Shown: piece by piece, positions 45,786 through 56,313 of the stretch | Numbering within the stretch: the stretch's first letter is position 1 | Layout of the letters: each line of letters begins with the position of its first letter | Assembly: GCA_002470515.1 (NCBI GenBank) | Contig: DKML01000001.1 | Location: forward strand, 1 to 64,000 | From: Proteobacteria bacterium UBA7415 | Lineage (GTDB): Bacteria > Pseudomonadota > Gammaproteobacteria > Arenicellales > Arenicellaceae | Direction of reading: 5' to 3' | Length of the DNA: 64,000 nt | Notes under the pieces: generated by a model | What the model was told of the DNA's origin: nothing | Database searches by the model: none | What the model saw: the letters and a program-made list of their open reading frames with translations, nothing else | Program-made: the position numbers and the translations under genes

Positions 45786-46424
45786 TCAGTAGGCACTTAA
45801 TCGAAACCCTTCACAGTACTTCACCAGCTCGTAGTCAAGCTAATATTGGTCAGTCAGAACTTCAATGGATCGACTGCTCAGGTTTCTATGTTTGTCTTTT
45901 GGAGTTTTGTTGGCAGTTTTTGGGTTTAGCGGTAATTGGCAATTTTTTGGCAAACCAAGCTTTTTGCGCAGAACTTCAAAATCTGCACTGAGGGTTTCCT
46001 GATGGCAAACCAGCAGAATATCCTCGGAACGCTTTTTGAGTGTTTCGAGATCTTCAAAATAGTGGACCATCGGCTTTAAATGGCCGATTTCTATAAAGGC
46101 ATCTTGCGCCAGTTCGTCTTGCGCATATAACGCTTCTGCGAGCTCGTTAGGGTTTGCAAAGCGGGCAAAAACGTCTATCTCGACTTTATGTCTTTTACTA
46201 ACGCCGTTTTTCAAACACTCATAGAAAGCACTCGTAAAGCGAGTAATCGGGTCTCGAACCACAAAGAAAAATGGCTCACCAACCGGGTATCGTTTTAGCA
46301 GTCTGTGACCCACCGTAATTTCAATTTCGTAAAACCCTGCCTTTGAAAATAGTCGTAGCGCATTCTTTATTGCGTGGCCACCCGTTTTACCTATATGTAA
46401 GAAATGAGCAGTGGGTTGATTCAT
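45786..46424 (-). pseudogene. sulfotransferase-like protein, 3' end cut by in-frame TAG
   Basis: The protein resembles short sulfotransferases, with HIGKTGG (PAPS-binding loop, residues 10-16), VVRDPITRF and a C-terminal KLGLP block. Translation stops at a TAG at 45842-45840. The same frame then continues LDYELVKYCEGF to a TGA at 45786-45788. The paralogue at 47005 ends YYRVDFELIEYCKTLNI, which aligns with the region after the stop. About 17 conserved residues are therefore lost. The truncated protein may still fold; its substrate is unknown. Confidence 0.7.
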
Positions 46425-46576
46425 AGCAATGCTGGCGCAGTTAGAATGGTTTTGTAGGTAGAATGCGAATATCTGATAAACTTTGGACTAAGTGAAATAG
46501 ATCTATATTTCAAAATTTGTTACGGCCTGTTTTAGCAGGTATGCAAGGTCCGACTAACCTCAACGTGGAGTGTGAA

Positions 46577-46807
46577 ATGCTTAAAGGAATTCTAATTATT
46601 GTATGGGTTGCCATAGTTGCCAATCTTTTTATTGTCCTCCCAGATGCCTTGGTATGGCCGCTTAAAGCGTTGGGAGTATTATTGGCTGTTGCACATATAG
46701 CCGAATTCTTTATTTTTCGTAAAGACATTAAGGCAAAAGGGGACGGCACACTAAAATCATTTGTTATGACGTTTCTATTTGGAGCCGCGTATATAAAGAA
46801 TTTATAA
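46577..46807 (+). CDS. DUF1145 family membrane protein
   Basis: About 76 residues: MLKGILIIVWVAIVANLF, a second helix (PLKALGVLLAVAHIAEFFIF), a Lys-rich loop and a third short helix near FVMTFLFG. This matches the DUF1145 (YhhL-like) family of small inner membrane proteins, whose role is unknown. The ATG at 46577 is preferred over 46517 because GTGGAG sits seven bases upstream. It lies between the two broken sulfotransferase genes. Confidence 0.85.
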   Translation: MLKGILIIVWVAIVANLFIVLPDALVWPLKALGVLLAVAHIAEFFIFRKDIKAKGDGTLKSFVMTFLFGAAYIKNL

Positions 46808-47004
46808 ACTTAGGACTTATGAATTAAACAGGTTAGCTTTTATACGCACCAGTATCCATAAACCCTTCGTAATATGTAGGCTTAGTCAAAAACGATCCAA
46901 CGGCTTTAATGGAAAACGCCATTCCTTGCATCCGGCATTGCAGATAAAACCAATGAGATACTTGTGATAGATTTATCTGATCCTTTTCTTAGTAGCTTTA
47001 ATCG

Positions 47005-47630
47005 ATGAATCAACCAACTGCGCATTTTTACATATTGGTAAAGCCGGTGGAACGGCTATCAAGTTTGCCCTTAAGGATTATGTTAACGCCGGTTTTTACA
47101 CAATCAGCATCACACGCGGTCACGTTGCGTTAACCAAGTTTCCTAAAGGAGAGCCGTTCTTTTTTAATCTTCGCAACCCAATTACTCGTTTTACAAGTGC
47201 CTTTTATAGCCGCAAGCTCAAGCCAGCCACGTGGAATCAAGTAGAGAGTGAACTCTTTGCCCGGTTTAGGACACCAAACGAATTAGTCGAAGCACTGTGT
47301 GAAAAAGACCCTCTCGCTCAAAGAGGTATGCGCGGAGTAGGACATTTACGACCCATTTCATTAATGTTTGGAGGTCTCGAAGAGCTTAAGAGGCGTACTC
47401 AAGACGTGTTAATGGTGTCTATGCAAGAGTCTTTACAAACAGACTTCCTCATTCTGCGTGAAAAGCTTGGGCTGCCTCAGCAATGCAACCTTCCCACACA
47501 CCCTACAAATGCACACATGTGCCCGGAAGACGTTGATCGTTCTCTGACTGAGCGCTCAGTCAATTTTTTAACAGAGTACTATCGCGTGGACTTTGAGTTA
47601 ATTGAATATTGTAAAACCTTGAATATTTAA
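47005..47630 (+). pseudogene. sulfotransferase-like paralogue, frameshifted near the start
   Basis: The ATG at 47005 begins MNQPTAHF, identical to the start of the gene at 46424. A five-T run at 47025-47029 is one T short of restoring the frame. Adding one base gives LHIGKAGGTAIKFALKDY and an uninterrupted sulfotransferase-like sequence to the stop at 47630 (FNLRNPITRF, KLGLP, ELIEYCKTLNI). About 208 codons are recovered. A real deletion, a homopolymer sequencing error or a slippage site could all explain it. Confidence 0.75.
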
Positions 47631-47699
47631 TCGAATTAACCGCACACAGGTTTAGTGAGATCTCGCCATAGTAATAAACAATAGTAATAAACAGCAGGC

Positions 47700-47885
47700 A
47701 TAAAAAAACCCGCCTTTGTTATTATTATTGGCGGGTTCCCTTTATGAGAGTGCTATTAATTGCACTTTCCTCACTCCTAGGTGACTTGGGCATGACCTCA
47801 GTCGAAGTGAAAATTACTGCATATCCTCGATGTTGTCTAATACTTTTTCACAAAATTTTCATAATTCGGTCGAAAATGGACGCAT
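47700..47885 (-). ncRNA. candidate small RNA on the strand opposite glyQ
   Basis: On the minus strand a TATAAT (47896-47891) is followed at once by a stem AATGGAC / GTCCATT. Some 150 nt further lie a hairpin AGTGC / GCACT and a strong terminator stem AACCCGCC / GGCGGGTT with a T run (47737-47702). No minus-strand gene lies upstream for this terminator to serve. Several GGA motifs (GAGGA, AGGAG, GAGGA, AGGGA) are present, as in CsrA/RsmA-binding RNAs. No clear -35 is visible, so this is tentative. Confidence 0.4.
47702..47737 (-). terminator. rho-independent terminator, minus strand
   Basis: The stem AACCCGCC / GGCGGGTT (15-nt loop) has a seven-T run on the minus strand only (47708-47702). 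It therefore ends transcription coming from the glyQ side. Confidence 0.75.
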
Positions 47886-48095
47886 AGTCCATTATATCGC
47901 TGAGTTATGCCTCATATATTCTTAGATACATAACACAAGAGCCGCATCCGTTACTCCAAAAACCTCGCTAAATCTGCCTCGGAAGCTATAATAGCCCGCT
48001 TCAAATGGGCTACGACAATACTTTAATTTCCAACTAATCGATCCTAGCTATTTGCCCATTAACTTAGCTAAAGCACTTCGAGAATTACCGACATC

Positions 48096-49004
48096 ATGAA
48101 CAAATCTAGTGAAGTTCTGAGCTTCCAAGACCTTATCTTACGCTTGCAGCAGTTTTGGGCCGACCAAGGTTGCATGATCATGCAACCCTACGACATGGAA
48201 GTAGGCGCCGGCACATTTCATACAGCAACCTTTTTAGGCGCCGTTGGGCCTGAACCAATGCATGCCGCGTATGTACAACCGTCGCGCAGACCTACCGATG
48301 GCCGTTATGGTGAAAACCCAAACCGATTGCAACACTATTATCAGTTTCAAGTCATTTTGAAACCTTCACCTGATAATTTTCAGGAGCTCTACTTAGAGTC
48401 TTTGAAGGTATTAGGTATAGATACTTTAGTAGATGACATTCGCTTTGTGGAAGATAACTGGGAATCACCTACGTTAGGCGCATGGGGACTTGGCTGGGAA
48501 GTTTGGCTAAACGGTATGGAAGTTACTCAGTTCACCTATTTCCAACAAGTGGGTGGCCTAGACTGTAAACCCGTTACCGGTGAGATCACTTATGGCCTAG
48601 AGCGCATAGCCATGTACCTACAAGGCGTTGATAGCGTATACGACTTAGTATGGACCGACGGCTTTAAGTATGGTGATATCTTTTTTCAAAACGAACTTGA
48701 ACAGTCTACTTATAACTTCGAACACGCGGATGTTGATGATTTGTTTCGTCAGTTCAATGCCGCGGAAAAAGAAGGTCAGCATTTAATAGACAACAAGTTA
48801 CCCCTACCCGCCTACGAAAAAGTATTAAAAGCATCGCACAGTTTTAACATGCTGGATGCACGCCACGCCATAAGCGTTACCGAACGGGCACGCTACATCG
48901 GCCGTATTCGCACCTTATCTAAAGGCGTAGCGCACACCTATTATGAAGCACGCGAGGCTCTAGGGTTTCCGCGCGGTAAAGCGTTAACTGGAGGTGAGTC
49001 ATGA
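48096..49004 (+). CDS. glyQ: glycyl-tRNA synthetase alpha subunit
   Basis: The 302-residue alpha subunit of the bacterial alpha2beta2 glycyl-tRNA synthetase carries the catalytic site for glycine activation. It starts with [18 protein letters not shown] and has [32 protein letters not shown] and the block [27 protein letters not shown] (core [12 protein letters not shown]). The length is normal. It overlaps glyS by four bases (ATGA). Confidence 0.97.
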   Translation: MNKSSEVLSFQDLILRLQQFWADQGCMIMQPYDMEVGAGTFHTATFLGAVGPEPMHAAYVQPSRRPTDGRYGENPNRLQHYYQFQVILKPSPDNFQELYLESLKVLGIDTLVDDIRFVEDNWESPTLGAWGLGWEVWLNGMEVTQFTYFQQVGGLDCKPVTGEITYGLERIAMYLQGVDSVYDLVWTDGFKYGDIFFQNELEQSTYNFEHADVDDLFRQFNAAEKEGQHLIDNKLPLPAYEKVLKASHSFNMLDARHAISVTERARYIGRIRTLSKGVAHTYYEAREALGFPRGKALTGGES

Positions 49005-51088
49005 GCTCTGTAACTCGCAACCATTTGTTAATTGAGCTGGGCACGGAAGAACTCCCGCCAAAAGCTCTTAAAGCACTTAGTAGAGCATTTACTAACGAAA
49101 TTAAAACAGGCTTGCTAGAGGCTCAGCTCATTGCGAGCGATGCGCTTGTTACGCCTTATGCTGCACCTCGCCGATTAGCTGTTTTGATTAGCGACGTTGC
49201 CTCTGCTCAAGCCGACCAAACGGTGGACCGTCGGGGCCCTGCCTTACAAGCCGCATTTAAAGACGGTGTGGCAACGCCTGCCGCGCAGGGCTTTGCTAAA
49301 TCGTGTGGTGTAGAAGTAGATCAACTTGAGCGCTTAGTTACGGATAAAGGCGAGTGGTTAAGCTACACGCTAACTGAGTCTGGACAAGCTATAAATGCGG
49401 TAGTGCAGAGCGTTTTGGATCAAGCGATCAAACGTCTACCGATTCCCAAGCGCATGCGCTGGGGTGATAGCGACGTTGAGTTTGTGCGACCCGCTAAATG
49501 GTTGCTCGCCTTATACGGCAATGATCTTCTAGACATTAACTGTTTAGGCTTAAGTGCTGGCCGTACTAGCCGTGGCCACCGCTTTCATAGTGAGGCATTG
49601 GTGGAACATGCAACAGCGGCAGACTACGAGCAGTCTATGCTTGAAGTCGGCCATGTAGTTGCCAGCTTTACTGCGCGTCAAGCCACCATAAAACAACAGA
49701 TTGAAGCGCTAGCTGAGTCCGTTAAAGGGCAATTAGCAGACGACCAAGACCTGCTAGACGAAGTGACGGGCTTGGTAGAATTTCCACGATCTGTGTTAGG
49801 CCGCTTTGATGAATCGTTCTTAGACGTACCCCAAGAATGCTTAGTCTCGTCGATGCGAGATCATCAAAAGTATTTTCATGTAATGGACTCGGCCGGCAAG
49901 TTGCTGCCTTACTTTATTACCGTGAGCAACATTCTGAGTAAGGACGAAGATCGGATGGTTCAGGGCAATGAGCGCGTATTACGTGCGCGTTTGTCGGACG
50001 CTGAATTCTTTTGGACCTCAGACCAAAAGACTCGCTTGGAAGATAGAGTTAAAGACTTAGGCTCTGTGTTATTCCACGCCAAGTTAGGCACCGTGTTAGA
50101 AAAAACGACACGAGTACAAGCATTGGCCGGCAAGCTGGCTAAGGCGCTGGATGGCGATGCAGACATTGCAGAGCGAGGCGCGTATTTAGCCAAAGCCGAC
50201 TTGATATCCAACATGGTGGGCGAGTTCGACGAGCTTCAAGGCGTTATGGGACATTACTATGCAGACCGTGATGGCGAACCTACGCTGGTTGGAGAATGTG
50301 TTGAACAACATTACTGGCCAAAATTTGCTGGAGATCAACTGCCACAAAGCGTCGAGGCCCAAGCGGTAGCAATGGCCGACAAGCTCGATAGCTTGGTGGG
50401 TATTTATGCTGCGGGCGAAGTCCCAACTGGAGACAAAGATCCTTACGCATTGCGGCGAGCGTCTTTGAGCATTTTACGAATTTTAATCGAGAAAGAGCAC
50501 TCATTGGAACTCTCTGACTTGATTGACTGGAGCGCCGACGCGTATCAAGCTCAAGAGTTTAAGATTGCTCAAGAGGTTCGCGGCAATATCGTAGATTTTA
50601 TACGCGGACGTTTAACGGCGTACTATCAAAGCCAAAACATCGCCACGGCAACCATTAATGCTGTGGCAGCTTGTGCTCCAAACAGCCCACTCGATTTTGA
50701 GAATCGCTTAAAGGCCGTTGATACGTTTAGCCAACTAGACGAAGCGGTTGACCTTGCCGCTGCGAACAAACGTATTAGTAATATTTTAAAGAAACAAGAC
50801 GTTAACCAAAATGTGGTTGATTCAACGCATTTGGTCGAGACTGCCGAACAACATCTTTATCAAGTTGTGACTGAGCTCGAAGCGGATTGTAACGCGTTGT
50901 TTGATGCGGGCGACTACAGCGCAGGACTGCAAAAACTTGCGGCGCTGAGAGGACCCGTAGATGAGTTTTTTGATCAAGTAATGGTCATGAGTGACAATGC
51001 TAAGCAACAAGCAAACCGCCTAGCGTTGCTTAAGCAAGTGCAAGACCTGTTTCTACGCGTTGCTGATATTTCGTTATTACAGAGCTAG
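49001..51088 (+). CDS. glyS: glycyl-tRNA synthetase beta subunit
   Basis: The 695-residue beta subunit binds the tRNA. It has the characteristic [12 protein letters not shown] start, [14 protein letters not shown] [39 protein letters not shown] [10 protein letters not shown] and [10 protein letters not shown] near residue 480. A C-terminal anticodon-binding region follows. It is translationally coupled to glyQ. Confidence 0.97.
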   Translation: MSSVTRNHLLIELGTEELPPKALKALSRAFTNEIKTGLLEAQLIASDALVTPYAAPRRLAVLISDVASAQADQTVDRRGPALQAAFKDGVATPAAQGFAKSCGVEVDQLERLVTDKGEWLSYTLTESGQAINAVVQSVLDQAIKRLPIPKRMRWGDSDVEFVRPAKWLLALYGNDLLDINCLGLSAGRTSRGHRFHSEALVEHATAADYEQSMLEVGHVVASFTARQATIKQQIEALAESVKGQLADDQDLLDEVTGLVEFPRSVLGRFDESFLDVPQECLVSSMRDHQKYFHVMDSAGKLLPYFITVSNILSKDEDRMVQGNERVLRARLSDAEFFWTSDQKTRLEDRVKDLGSVLFHAKLGTVLEKTTRVQALAGKLAKALDGDADIAERGAYLAKADLISNMVGEFDELQGVMGHYYADRDGEPTLVGECVEQHYWPKFAGDQLPQSVEAQAVAMADKLDSLVGIYAAGEVPTGDKDPYALRRASLSILRILIEKEHSLELSDLIDWSADAYQAQEFKIAQEVRGNIVDFIRGRLTAYYQSQNIATATINAVAACAPNSPLDFENRLKAVDTFSQLDEAVDLAAANKRISNILKKQDVNQNVVDSTHLVETAEQHLYQVVTELEADCNALFDAGDYSAGLQKLAALRGPVDEFFDQVMVMSDNAKQQANRLALLKQVQDLFLRVADISLLQS

Positions 51089-51150
51089 GCCAGCGTATAC
51101 TGCTCAAGTGCTAACGATACAAAAACGGAGACAGCTTTGCTGGTAAATAG

Positions 51151-51729
51151 TTGCCTATGAAACCGATCATTCTAGACCGAGATGGCGTCATTAATCAGGA
51201 GTCTGCTGAATTTGTTAAGAGTCCTGAAGAATGGCTACCGCTTAAAGGCAGTCTGGTCGCCATTGCTCGTCTTAGTCAGGCGGGCTACGACGTTATTGTC
51301 TTAACCAACCAATCAGGCATCGCGCGTGGGTTGTTTAGTGCTGATATGCTGAGCCAGATTCACGTCCGCATGATTGACTATATTCACCAGGCAGGCGGCA
51401 AAATATCCAGCATTGCGTTTTGCCCGCACGGCCCAGATGACCAGTGCTACTGCCGAAAGCCAAAAGCGGGGTTGTATTCAGAATTAATTCAACAACTCGG
51501 TATTTCGTTTAACGGTGTTTACTCAGTGGGCGACTCTCTAAGAGATCTACAAGCGGCACAAGAAGCCGGGGCGCTGCCTGTTTTAGTTCTTACAGGCAAC
51601 GGTAAGAAAACGGCCAAACAAATCAGCAAAGATCCAAGTTTAGGCCTGAGCAACATACCTATATTTGAAAACTTGTTAAGTTTTAGCGATTGGCTTTTTA
51701 GTCAATCTGACGAACATTCCAGTCTGTAA
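51151..51729 (+). CDS. gmhB: D-glycero-D-manno-heptose 1,7-bisphosphate 7-phosphatase
   Basis: A 192-residue HAD phosphatase of the ADP-heptose pathway for lipopolysaccharide core. Motif I is DRDGVIN, motif II TNQSGIARG, and the zinc loop CPHGPDDQCYCRKP holds the Cys/His ligands. SVGDSLRDLQAA supplies the final acidic motif. It follows glyS with a short gap and precedes plsC, a common gammaproteobacterial order. Confidence 0.93.
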   Translation: MPMKPIILDRDGVINQESAEFVKSPEEWLPLKGSLVAIARLSQAGYDVIVLTNQSGIARGLFSADMLSQIHVRMIDYIHQAGGKISSIAFCPHGPDDQCYCRKPKAGLYSELIQQLGISFNGVYSVGDSLRDLQAAQEAGALPVLVLTGNGKKTAKQISKDPSLGLSNIPIFENLLSFSDWLFSQSDEHSSL

Positions 51730-51806
51730 TAATTCAAAAGCTTAGCTTTAGATATACAGATAGTTAAGACCAACACTAAGTCGATACACCAGAGTCCACC
51801 AAAGTT

Positions 51807-52529
51807 ATGATCTATTTCCGCTCCATTATTTTTTATCTAGGCGAAGCTCTTTCAACCATTCCCTTTACGATTATTTCCGCCATTGTATTCTTTGCTCCAC
51901 CACGGGTTCGCTCACGCGTTATCGCTGGTTGGGCCGTGTTTGTGGTGTGGTGGCTAAAGGTATGTTGTGGTCTTAGGCACGAGGTAATCGGTCTAGAGAA
52001 CGTGCCCAAGACACCTTGTGTGTTTGCCAGCAACCACCAAAGTACATGGGAAACAATTGCCACCCAAACCTTTTTGCCACCTCTTGCTTGGGTATTAAAA
52101 AAGGAGTTATTGAAGATTCCTTTCTTTGGTTGGGGCTTGTGGATGACCCGCCCCATTGCTATAGACCGAACGGATCGCAAGAACGCCTTAGAACAAGTGG
52201 TTGATCAAGGCAAAGAGAAGATCAAAGAAAATCGCTATGTTTTGGTATTTCCTGAAGGGACACGTACTCCCTATACAATGGATCGACAATACAAAAAGGG
52301 TGGCGCGCGATTAGCCATCGAGGCTGACGTACCGATCGTGCCCGTTGCACATAACGCGGGAAAATTTTGGTCGAGCGAGAGCTTTTGGATTAAGCCAGGC
52401 TTGATCACCTGCATTATTGGTCCTGCCATGATGCACAACGGCAAAAATGATATTGCGCTGACGGCCGATATTAGAACCTGGATTAGATCTCAGGATTTGT
52501 GGGCTGGCAAAGGCTTGATAAGAAACTAA
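51807..52529 (+). CDS. plsC: 1-acyl-sn-glycerol-3-phosphate acyltransferase
   Basis: A 240-residue membrane acyltransferase of phospholipid synthesis. The catalytic motif reads NHQSTWE (HX4E form of HX4D, seen in a known subfamily). FPEGTRTPY, VPIVPVAHNAG and an N-terminal membrane helix are also present. It belongs to the gmhB-linked subgroup and ends 17 bases before the channel gene. Confidence 0.92.
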   Translation: MIYFRSIIFYLGEALSTIPFTIISAIVFFAPPRVRSRVIAGWAVFVVWWLKVCCGLRHEVIGLENVPKTPCVFASNHQSTWETIATQTFLPPLAWVLKKELLKIPFFGWGLWMTRPIAIDRTDRKNALEQVVDQGKEKIKENRYVLVFPEGTRTPYTMDRQYKKGGARLAIEADVPIVPVAHNAGKFWSSESFWIKPGLITCIIGPAMMHNGKNDIALTADIRTWIRSQDLWAGKGLIRN

Positions 52530-52546
52530 CAAGGAATTGAGTAGTC

Positions 52547-53722
52547 ATGAGTGACACCACTGAAGAAGCTATTGTTGCAACTGCAGCGGAGCGCATCGAT
52601 TTTAACGAGAAACTGCCCGCATTTGCCGATTTACTGCCCGAACAAGTGCAGCCCTATTGGAACATTGTGCAAACATTTCCAGTAGTTGAAGCGCTTGCAA
52701 TCTTCTCGTTGTTTTACTTGTTGGCGTTCGTATTGCGTACCTACGTAATCAGCGTGTTGCAGCGGCTTTCGCAACGAACCAACACCAGTGTTGACGACGA
52801 AATTATAGACCTGCTTCGCAAACCGATTTTTTCTGTGGTTTTGTGGATAGGTGTAATTATCGCAACACGTTCAGCTGGATACACCGAAGGCGGCGCTGGC
52901 TACATCACGCCTATTGCTCTTACCATGATCGTGTTAGCAATAACCAGGGCTTCTCTGAGCATCAGCGGCTTGGTGATTCGAGCCATTTCCAACGACCCAG
53001 CGCGCTTTGAAAGTATAGACATTCGTACCGAACCCCTGCTAATAATTGTCAGCAAGATTGTGATTTTACTCATCAGCGCGTACGCCGCACTGATGATCTG
53101 GGGAATCAACCCCGTTGGCTTATTAGCGTCGGCAGGCGTTGTTGGTATAGCGGTTGGTTTTGCGGCAAAAGATACATTAGCTAACTTGTTCTCCGGCATG
53201 TTCATCCTCGCTGATCGTCCATATAAGCTTGGCGACTACATCAATATGTCTAGCGGCGAACGCGGCAAGGTTACGCATATTGGTATTCGCAGTACGCGTA
53301 TTTTAACGCGAGACGATATTGAGGTGACTATCCCTAACGGCGTGATCGGCAACGCAATGGTGGTTAACGAAAGCGGCGGCTCGCACATTAAAATGCGTAT
53401 ACGGGTGCCCATGGAATGCTCCTACGATGCAGATCTCGACCAGGTAGAAGAGGTTCTAATGCAGGTTGCCCAAGAGCACCAGGACATTTGCGAATACCCA
53501 GCTGCGCGTGTGCGATTTAGAGGGTTCGCAGACAGTGGAATTTCTGTTCAATTGATGGGCTGGATCGACGAACCTGAGCTACGCGGCAGAGTAATTCACA
53601 GTGTGGTTAAGAACATTCACAAAGCGTTTAGGGACAACGGGCTTGAGATTCCGTACCCGAAACGCGACATCATGGTTAAACACGTTAAGGGCGACAAAGA
53701 TTCGTCTGACCTAGACGACTAG
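52547..53722 (+). CDS. MscS-type mechanosensitive channel
   Basis: A 391-residue protein with an N-terminal soluble part and three or four transmembrane helices. The pore helix is ASAGVVGIAVGFAAKDTLANLFSG (Gly/Ala-rich TM3, core GIAVGFAAKDTL), and the MscS beta domain follows (YKLGDYINM, TRDDIEVTIPNGVIGNAMVVN). It relieves osmotic down-shock by letting solutes out. An AAGGA precedes the ATG. The C-terminal tail is Asp/Lys-rich. Confidence 0.92.
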   Translation: MSDTTEEAIVATAAERIDFNEKLPAFADLLPEQVQPYWNIVQTFPVVEALAIFSLFYLLAFVLRTYVISVLQRLSQRTNTSVDDEIIDLLRKPIFSVVLWIGVIIATRSAGYTEGGAGYITPIALTMIVLAITRASLSISGLVIRAISNDPARFESIDIRTEPLLIIVSKIVILLISAYAALMIWGINPVGLLASAGVVGIAVGFAAKDTLANLFSGMFILADRPYKLGDYINMSSGERGKVTHIGIRSTRILTRDDIEVTIPNGVIGNAMVVNESGGSHIKMRIRVPMECSYDADLDQVEEVLMQVAQEHQDICEYPAARVRFRGFADSGISVQLMGWIDEPELRGRVIHSVVKNIHKAFRDNGLEIPYPKRDIMVKHVKGDKDSSDLDD

Positions 53723-53751
53723 CGTTGTAAAAAGACAGGCACCAACACTTT

Positions 53752-54141
53752 CTAATCTTTCTGTTTAGGTTCAGAGCCCTCAGCGGATGAAGGGACGTCA
53801 GATGAAGAGCCCTCAGCGGAATGAGAGCCTTCAGCGGATAAAGAGCCCTCAGCGGAATGAGAGCCTTCAGCGGATAAAGAGCCCTCTACCTCTGTAGCAG
53901 CGACCTCTTCCTGAGGCCGGCGTTGCTCTACAACGTACGCACCAAGCAGCGCAGCTACAAATACAATCGGTAGACCAAAGATCAAGCTGATTGACCAATA
54001 TTCGTGCGCAGAGGTATCCAACAACACGTTCAGACAGAAAAGCCCAGTGGCAATAGCAATACCATGCCACCACTGCGACGTGAAATGATAGGTGACGGCA
54101 CCTATCAAAAACACCAGAATGAACAGAATGGCAAAAATCAT
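53752..54141 (-). CDS. small two-helix membrane protein with Ser/Glu/Gly repeat tail
   Basis: A 129-residue protein with hydrophobic segments at about 1-17, 22-40 and 50-70. The C-terminal half is low-complexity and acidic, built from 12-residue repeats GSLSAEGSHSAE. The membrane part carries no recognisable family. The tail is encoded by a 36-bp tandem repeat, so its length is likely to vary between strains. Confidence 0.65.
   Translation of the reverse strand: MIFAILFILVFLIGAVTYHFTSQWWHGIAIATGLFCLNVLLDTSAHEYWSISLIFGLPIVFVAALLGAYVVEQRRPQEEVAATEVEGSLSAEGSHSAEGSLSAEGSHSAEGSSSDVPSSAEGSEPKQKD
53807..53878. repeat. 36-bp tandem repeat, two copies, in the small membrane protein gene
   Basis: Two identical 36-bp units start at 53807 and 53843, each made of two related 18-bp halves. 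They encode the Ser/Glu/Gly tail and preserve the frame. Confidence 0.9.
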
Positions 54142-54195
54142 ATTGGCTTACTCTTAGTTAGTGGCGTTAGATTTTCTAAGCGTAAAAAACGATGG

Positions 54196-55536
54196 CTATA
54201 GAATATAACGCGCATAGTCTTCGTCTTCTGCCAGCTCATCTAAATGCTCGTTAACAAACGCTTGGTCTATGACTACCTTATCTCCAGAGCGGTCGCTTGC
54301 TTCAAACGACACCCCCTCAAGCAAGCGCTCCAAAAGAGTGTGCAAACGACGCGCCCCAATATTTTCTGTGCGCTCGTTAACCTGCCACGCAAGCTCGGCA
54401 AGGCGAGAAATACCATTCTCGGTGAATTCCAGCGTTACGTTTTCGGTACCTAATAAAGCAATGTACTGAGTCGTTAGTGCCGCATCGGGCTCTGTCAGAA
54501 TTCGGGTAAAGTCTTCAACCGTTAGAGCACTTAACTCAACACGAATTGGCATACGCCCCTGCAACTCAGGAATCAAATCGCTGGGTTTAGACAATTGAAA
54601 CGCGCCTGAACCAATAAAGAGAATATGATCGGTTTTGATCATTCCATATTTAGTCGATACAGTGCTGCCTTCGATCAAAGGCAATAAATCGCGCTGTACG
54701 CCTTCGCGTGATACATCGGCACTCTTGCCTGCTTCGCTACGACCAACAATTTTGTCGATCTCGTCAATGAACACTATGCCGTGATTCTCTAGTCGTTCGA
54801 TCGCGCTGTGCTTTATATCCTCATCCGATACTAATTTGGCGGCTTCGTCTTCCGCTAATAACTTTAGCGCCTCTTTAATAGTCACTTTGCGTGCCTGCTT
54901 TTTCTGAGAACCAAAGTTCTGCATCATGCCTTGCAGCTGATTGGTGATGTCGTCCATGCCTTGTGGGCCAAACAACTCTACTCCGATATTGCCGGCCGCA
55001 ATTTCGATCTCTATCTCTTTGTCGTCAAGCTCGCCTTCGCGTAATTTTTTACGAAATCTCTGACGACCCGCTCCCTCTGTAGCCTGAGCAGAATCTGCCG
55101 AAAAGCCCACGTCTCGGGCTGGCGGTAGCAGTATGTCTAATACCCGTTCTTCTGCTGCGTCTTCGGCTCGCGCTTTAACTTTTTGTGTTTCCAAGTCACG
55201 TTCGCGCTTAACCGCGACTTCGGCTAAATCGCGTATGATCGAATCCACTTCGCGGCCTACGTAACCCACTTCTGTAAACTTGGTGGCTTCTACTTTAATA
55301 AATGGTGCGTTAGCAAGATTGGCTAAACGACGAGCAATTTCTGTTTTGCCAACCCCTGTAGGGCCAATCATCAAAATATTTTTGGGCGTAATCTCACGGC
55401 GTAAATCATCGTCATTAACTTGCGTTCGGCGCCAGCGATTACGCAGCGCGATGGCAACAGCCCGCTTAGCGCTTCCTTGCCCAATAATGTGTTTATCGAG
55501 CTCTTGTACAATTTCTCTTGGGGTCATTTCACTCAT
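54196..55536 (-). CDS. hslU: HslU ATPase of the HslUV protease
   Basis: A 446-residue AAA+ unfoldase that feeds substrates to HslV. It starts [17 protein letters not shown]. Walker A is [13 protein letters not shown], Walker [10 protein letters not shown], with the sensor block [20 protein letters not shown] and the C-terminal EDYARYIL that docks into HslV. It overlaps hslV by four bases. Confidence 0.97.
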   Translation of the reverse strand: MSEMTPREIVQELDKHIIGQGSAKRAVAIALRNRWRRTQVNDDDLRREITPKNILMIGPTGVGKTEIARRLANLANAPFIKVEATKFTEVGYVGREVDSIIRDLAEVAVKRERDLETQKVKARAEDAAEERVLDILLPPARDVGFSADSAQATEGAGRQRFRKKLREGELDDKEIEIEIAAGNIGVELFGPQGMDDITNQLQGMMQNFGSQKKQARKVTIKEALKLLAEDEAAKLVSDEDIKHSAIERLENHGIVFIDEIDKIVGRSEAGKSADVSREGVQRDLLPLIEGSTVSTKYGMIKTDHILFIGSGAFQLSKPSDLIPELQGRMPIRVELSALTVEDFTRILTEPDAALTTQYIALLGTENVTLEFTENGISRLAELAWQVNERTENIGARRLHTLLERLLEGVSFEASDRSGDKVVIDQAFVNEHLDELAEDEDYARYIL

Positions 55537-56084
55537 GATTCGCTCTCTAAGCTTAATTCTTCGATAGTGAGGTTATGATTTGTGTAAATACAAATATCAG
55601 CAGCGATATTAAGAGCAGCTTCAACAATATCGCGTGCTCCCATATCGGTATTGTTGACTAAAGCGCGCGCCGCAGACTCTGCAAATGCACCGCCCGAACC
55701 AATGGCCATAACGCCACCTTCGGGTTCTATAACATCGCCGTTCCCGGAAATAACAAACGACGCATCTTTATCAGCCACGCACAATAGAGCTTCTAGCTTT
55801 CGTAACATACGGTCAGTACGCCAATCTTTAGCAAGCTCTACAGCGGACTTAGTTAGGTTACCCTGGTGCTTAGTAAGCTTTGCGTCAAACAACTCAAATA
55901 GCGTAAATGCGTCAGCAGTGCTACCTGCGAAACCAGCAATGACCTGGCCTTTATACAAACGCCTAACTTTACAAGCGTTGCCTTTCATTACGGTATTGCC
56001 GAGCGAGACTTGTCCGTCTCCACCTATGACAACTTGATTTCCACGACGCACCGACAAAATGGTCGTCCCTCTGAATTCTGGCAT
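55533..56084 (-). CDS. hslV: HslV peptidase of the HslUV protease
   Basis: The 183-residue proteasome-like peptidase. After a short propeptide (MPEFRG) the catalytic Thr starts the mature [23 protein letters not shown]. The family blocks KVRRLY and [11 protein letters not shown] follow, and MAIGSGG precedes the C-terminus. It is first in the hslVU operon. The two glycine and threonine residues at the cleavage point are in the normal place. Confidence 0.97.
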   Translation of the reverse strand: MPEFRGTTILSVRRGNQVVIGGDGQVSLGNTVMKGNACKVRRLYKGQVIAGFAGSTADAFTLFELFDAKLTKHQGNLTKSAVELAKDWRTDRMLRKLEALLCVADKDASFVISGNGDVIEPEGGVMAIGSGGAFAESAARALVNNTDMGARDIVEAALNIAADICIYTNHNLTIEELSLESES

Positions 56085-56255
56085 GGGTTCTCCTTATACT
56101 GCTGACTTGTGTATACAGCTTCTCGGCACTGATAAAAAAAATTGGTTTGAAAGTACGGGCGTGTAAATGCAGGCTTAACCCAATACTTGCTGAACAGATT
56201 CTATCTTAACGAATGGGATTGTTTGAATAAATGGGGTTCGATTCTAGTTGAAGCG

Positions 56256-56290
56256 CAACCTGTTGATTGCAACCTGTTGATTGCAACCTA
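56256..56290. repeat. 14-bp tandem repeat, 2.5 copies
   Basis: GCAACCTGTTGATT occurs twice in tandem and then partly a third time, in the gap between hslV and sspB. No gene is involved. Confidence 0.85.
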
Positions 56291-56313
56291 CCGCTGTAGG
56301 GTAAGTTTGGAGG

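Larger units (their letters stand above)
47631..48095. other. intergenic region upstream of glyQ
   Basis: This 465-bp stretch contains a minus-strand candidate small RNA with terminator (47700-47885) and the likely glyQ promoter -10 (TATAAT, 47987-47992). An early-leader hairpin TAGCCC / GGGCTA (about 47992-48012) follows. I see no protein gene. Confidence 0.6.

Noticed and set aside
47700..47885. 6S RNA, given the similar length
   Set aside because: The 5' and 3' ends do not pair into one long stem with a central bubble.
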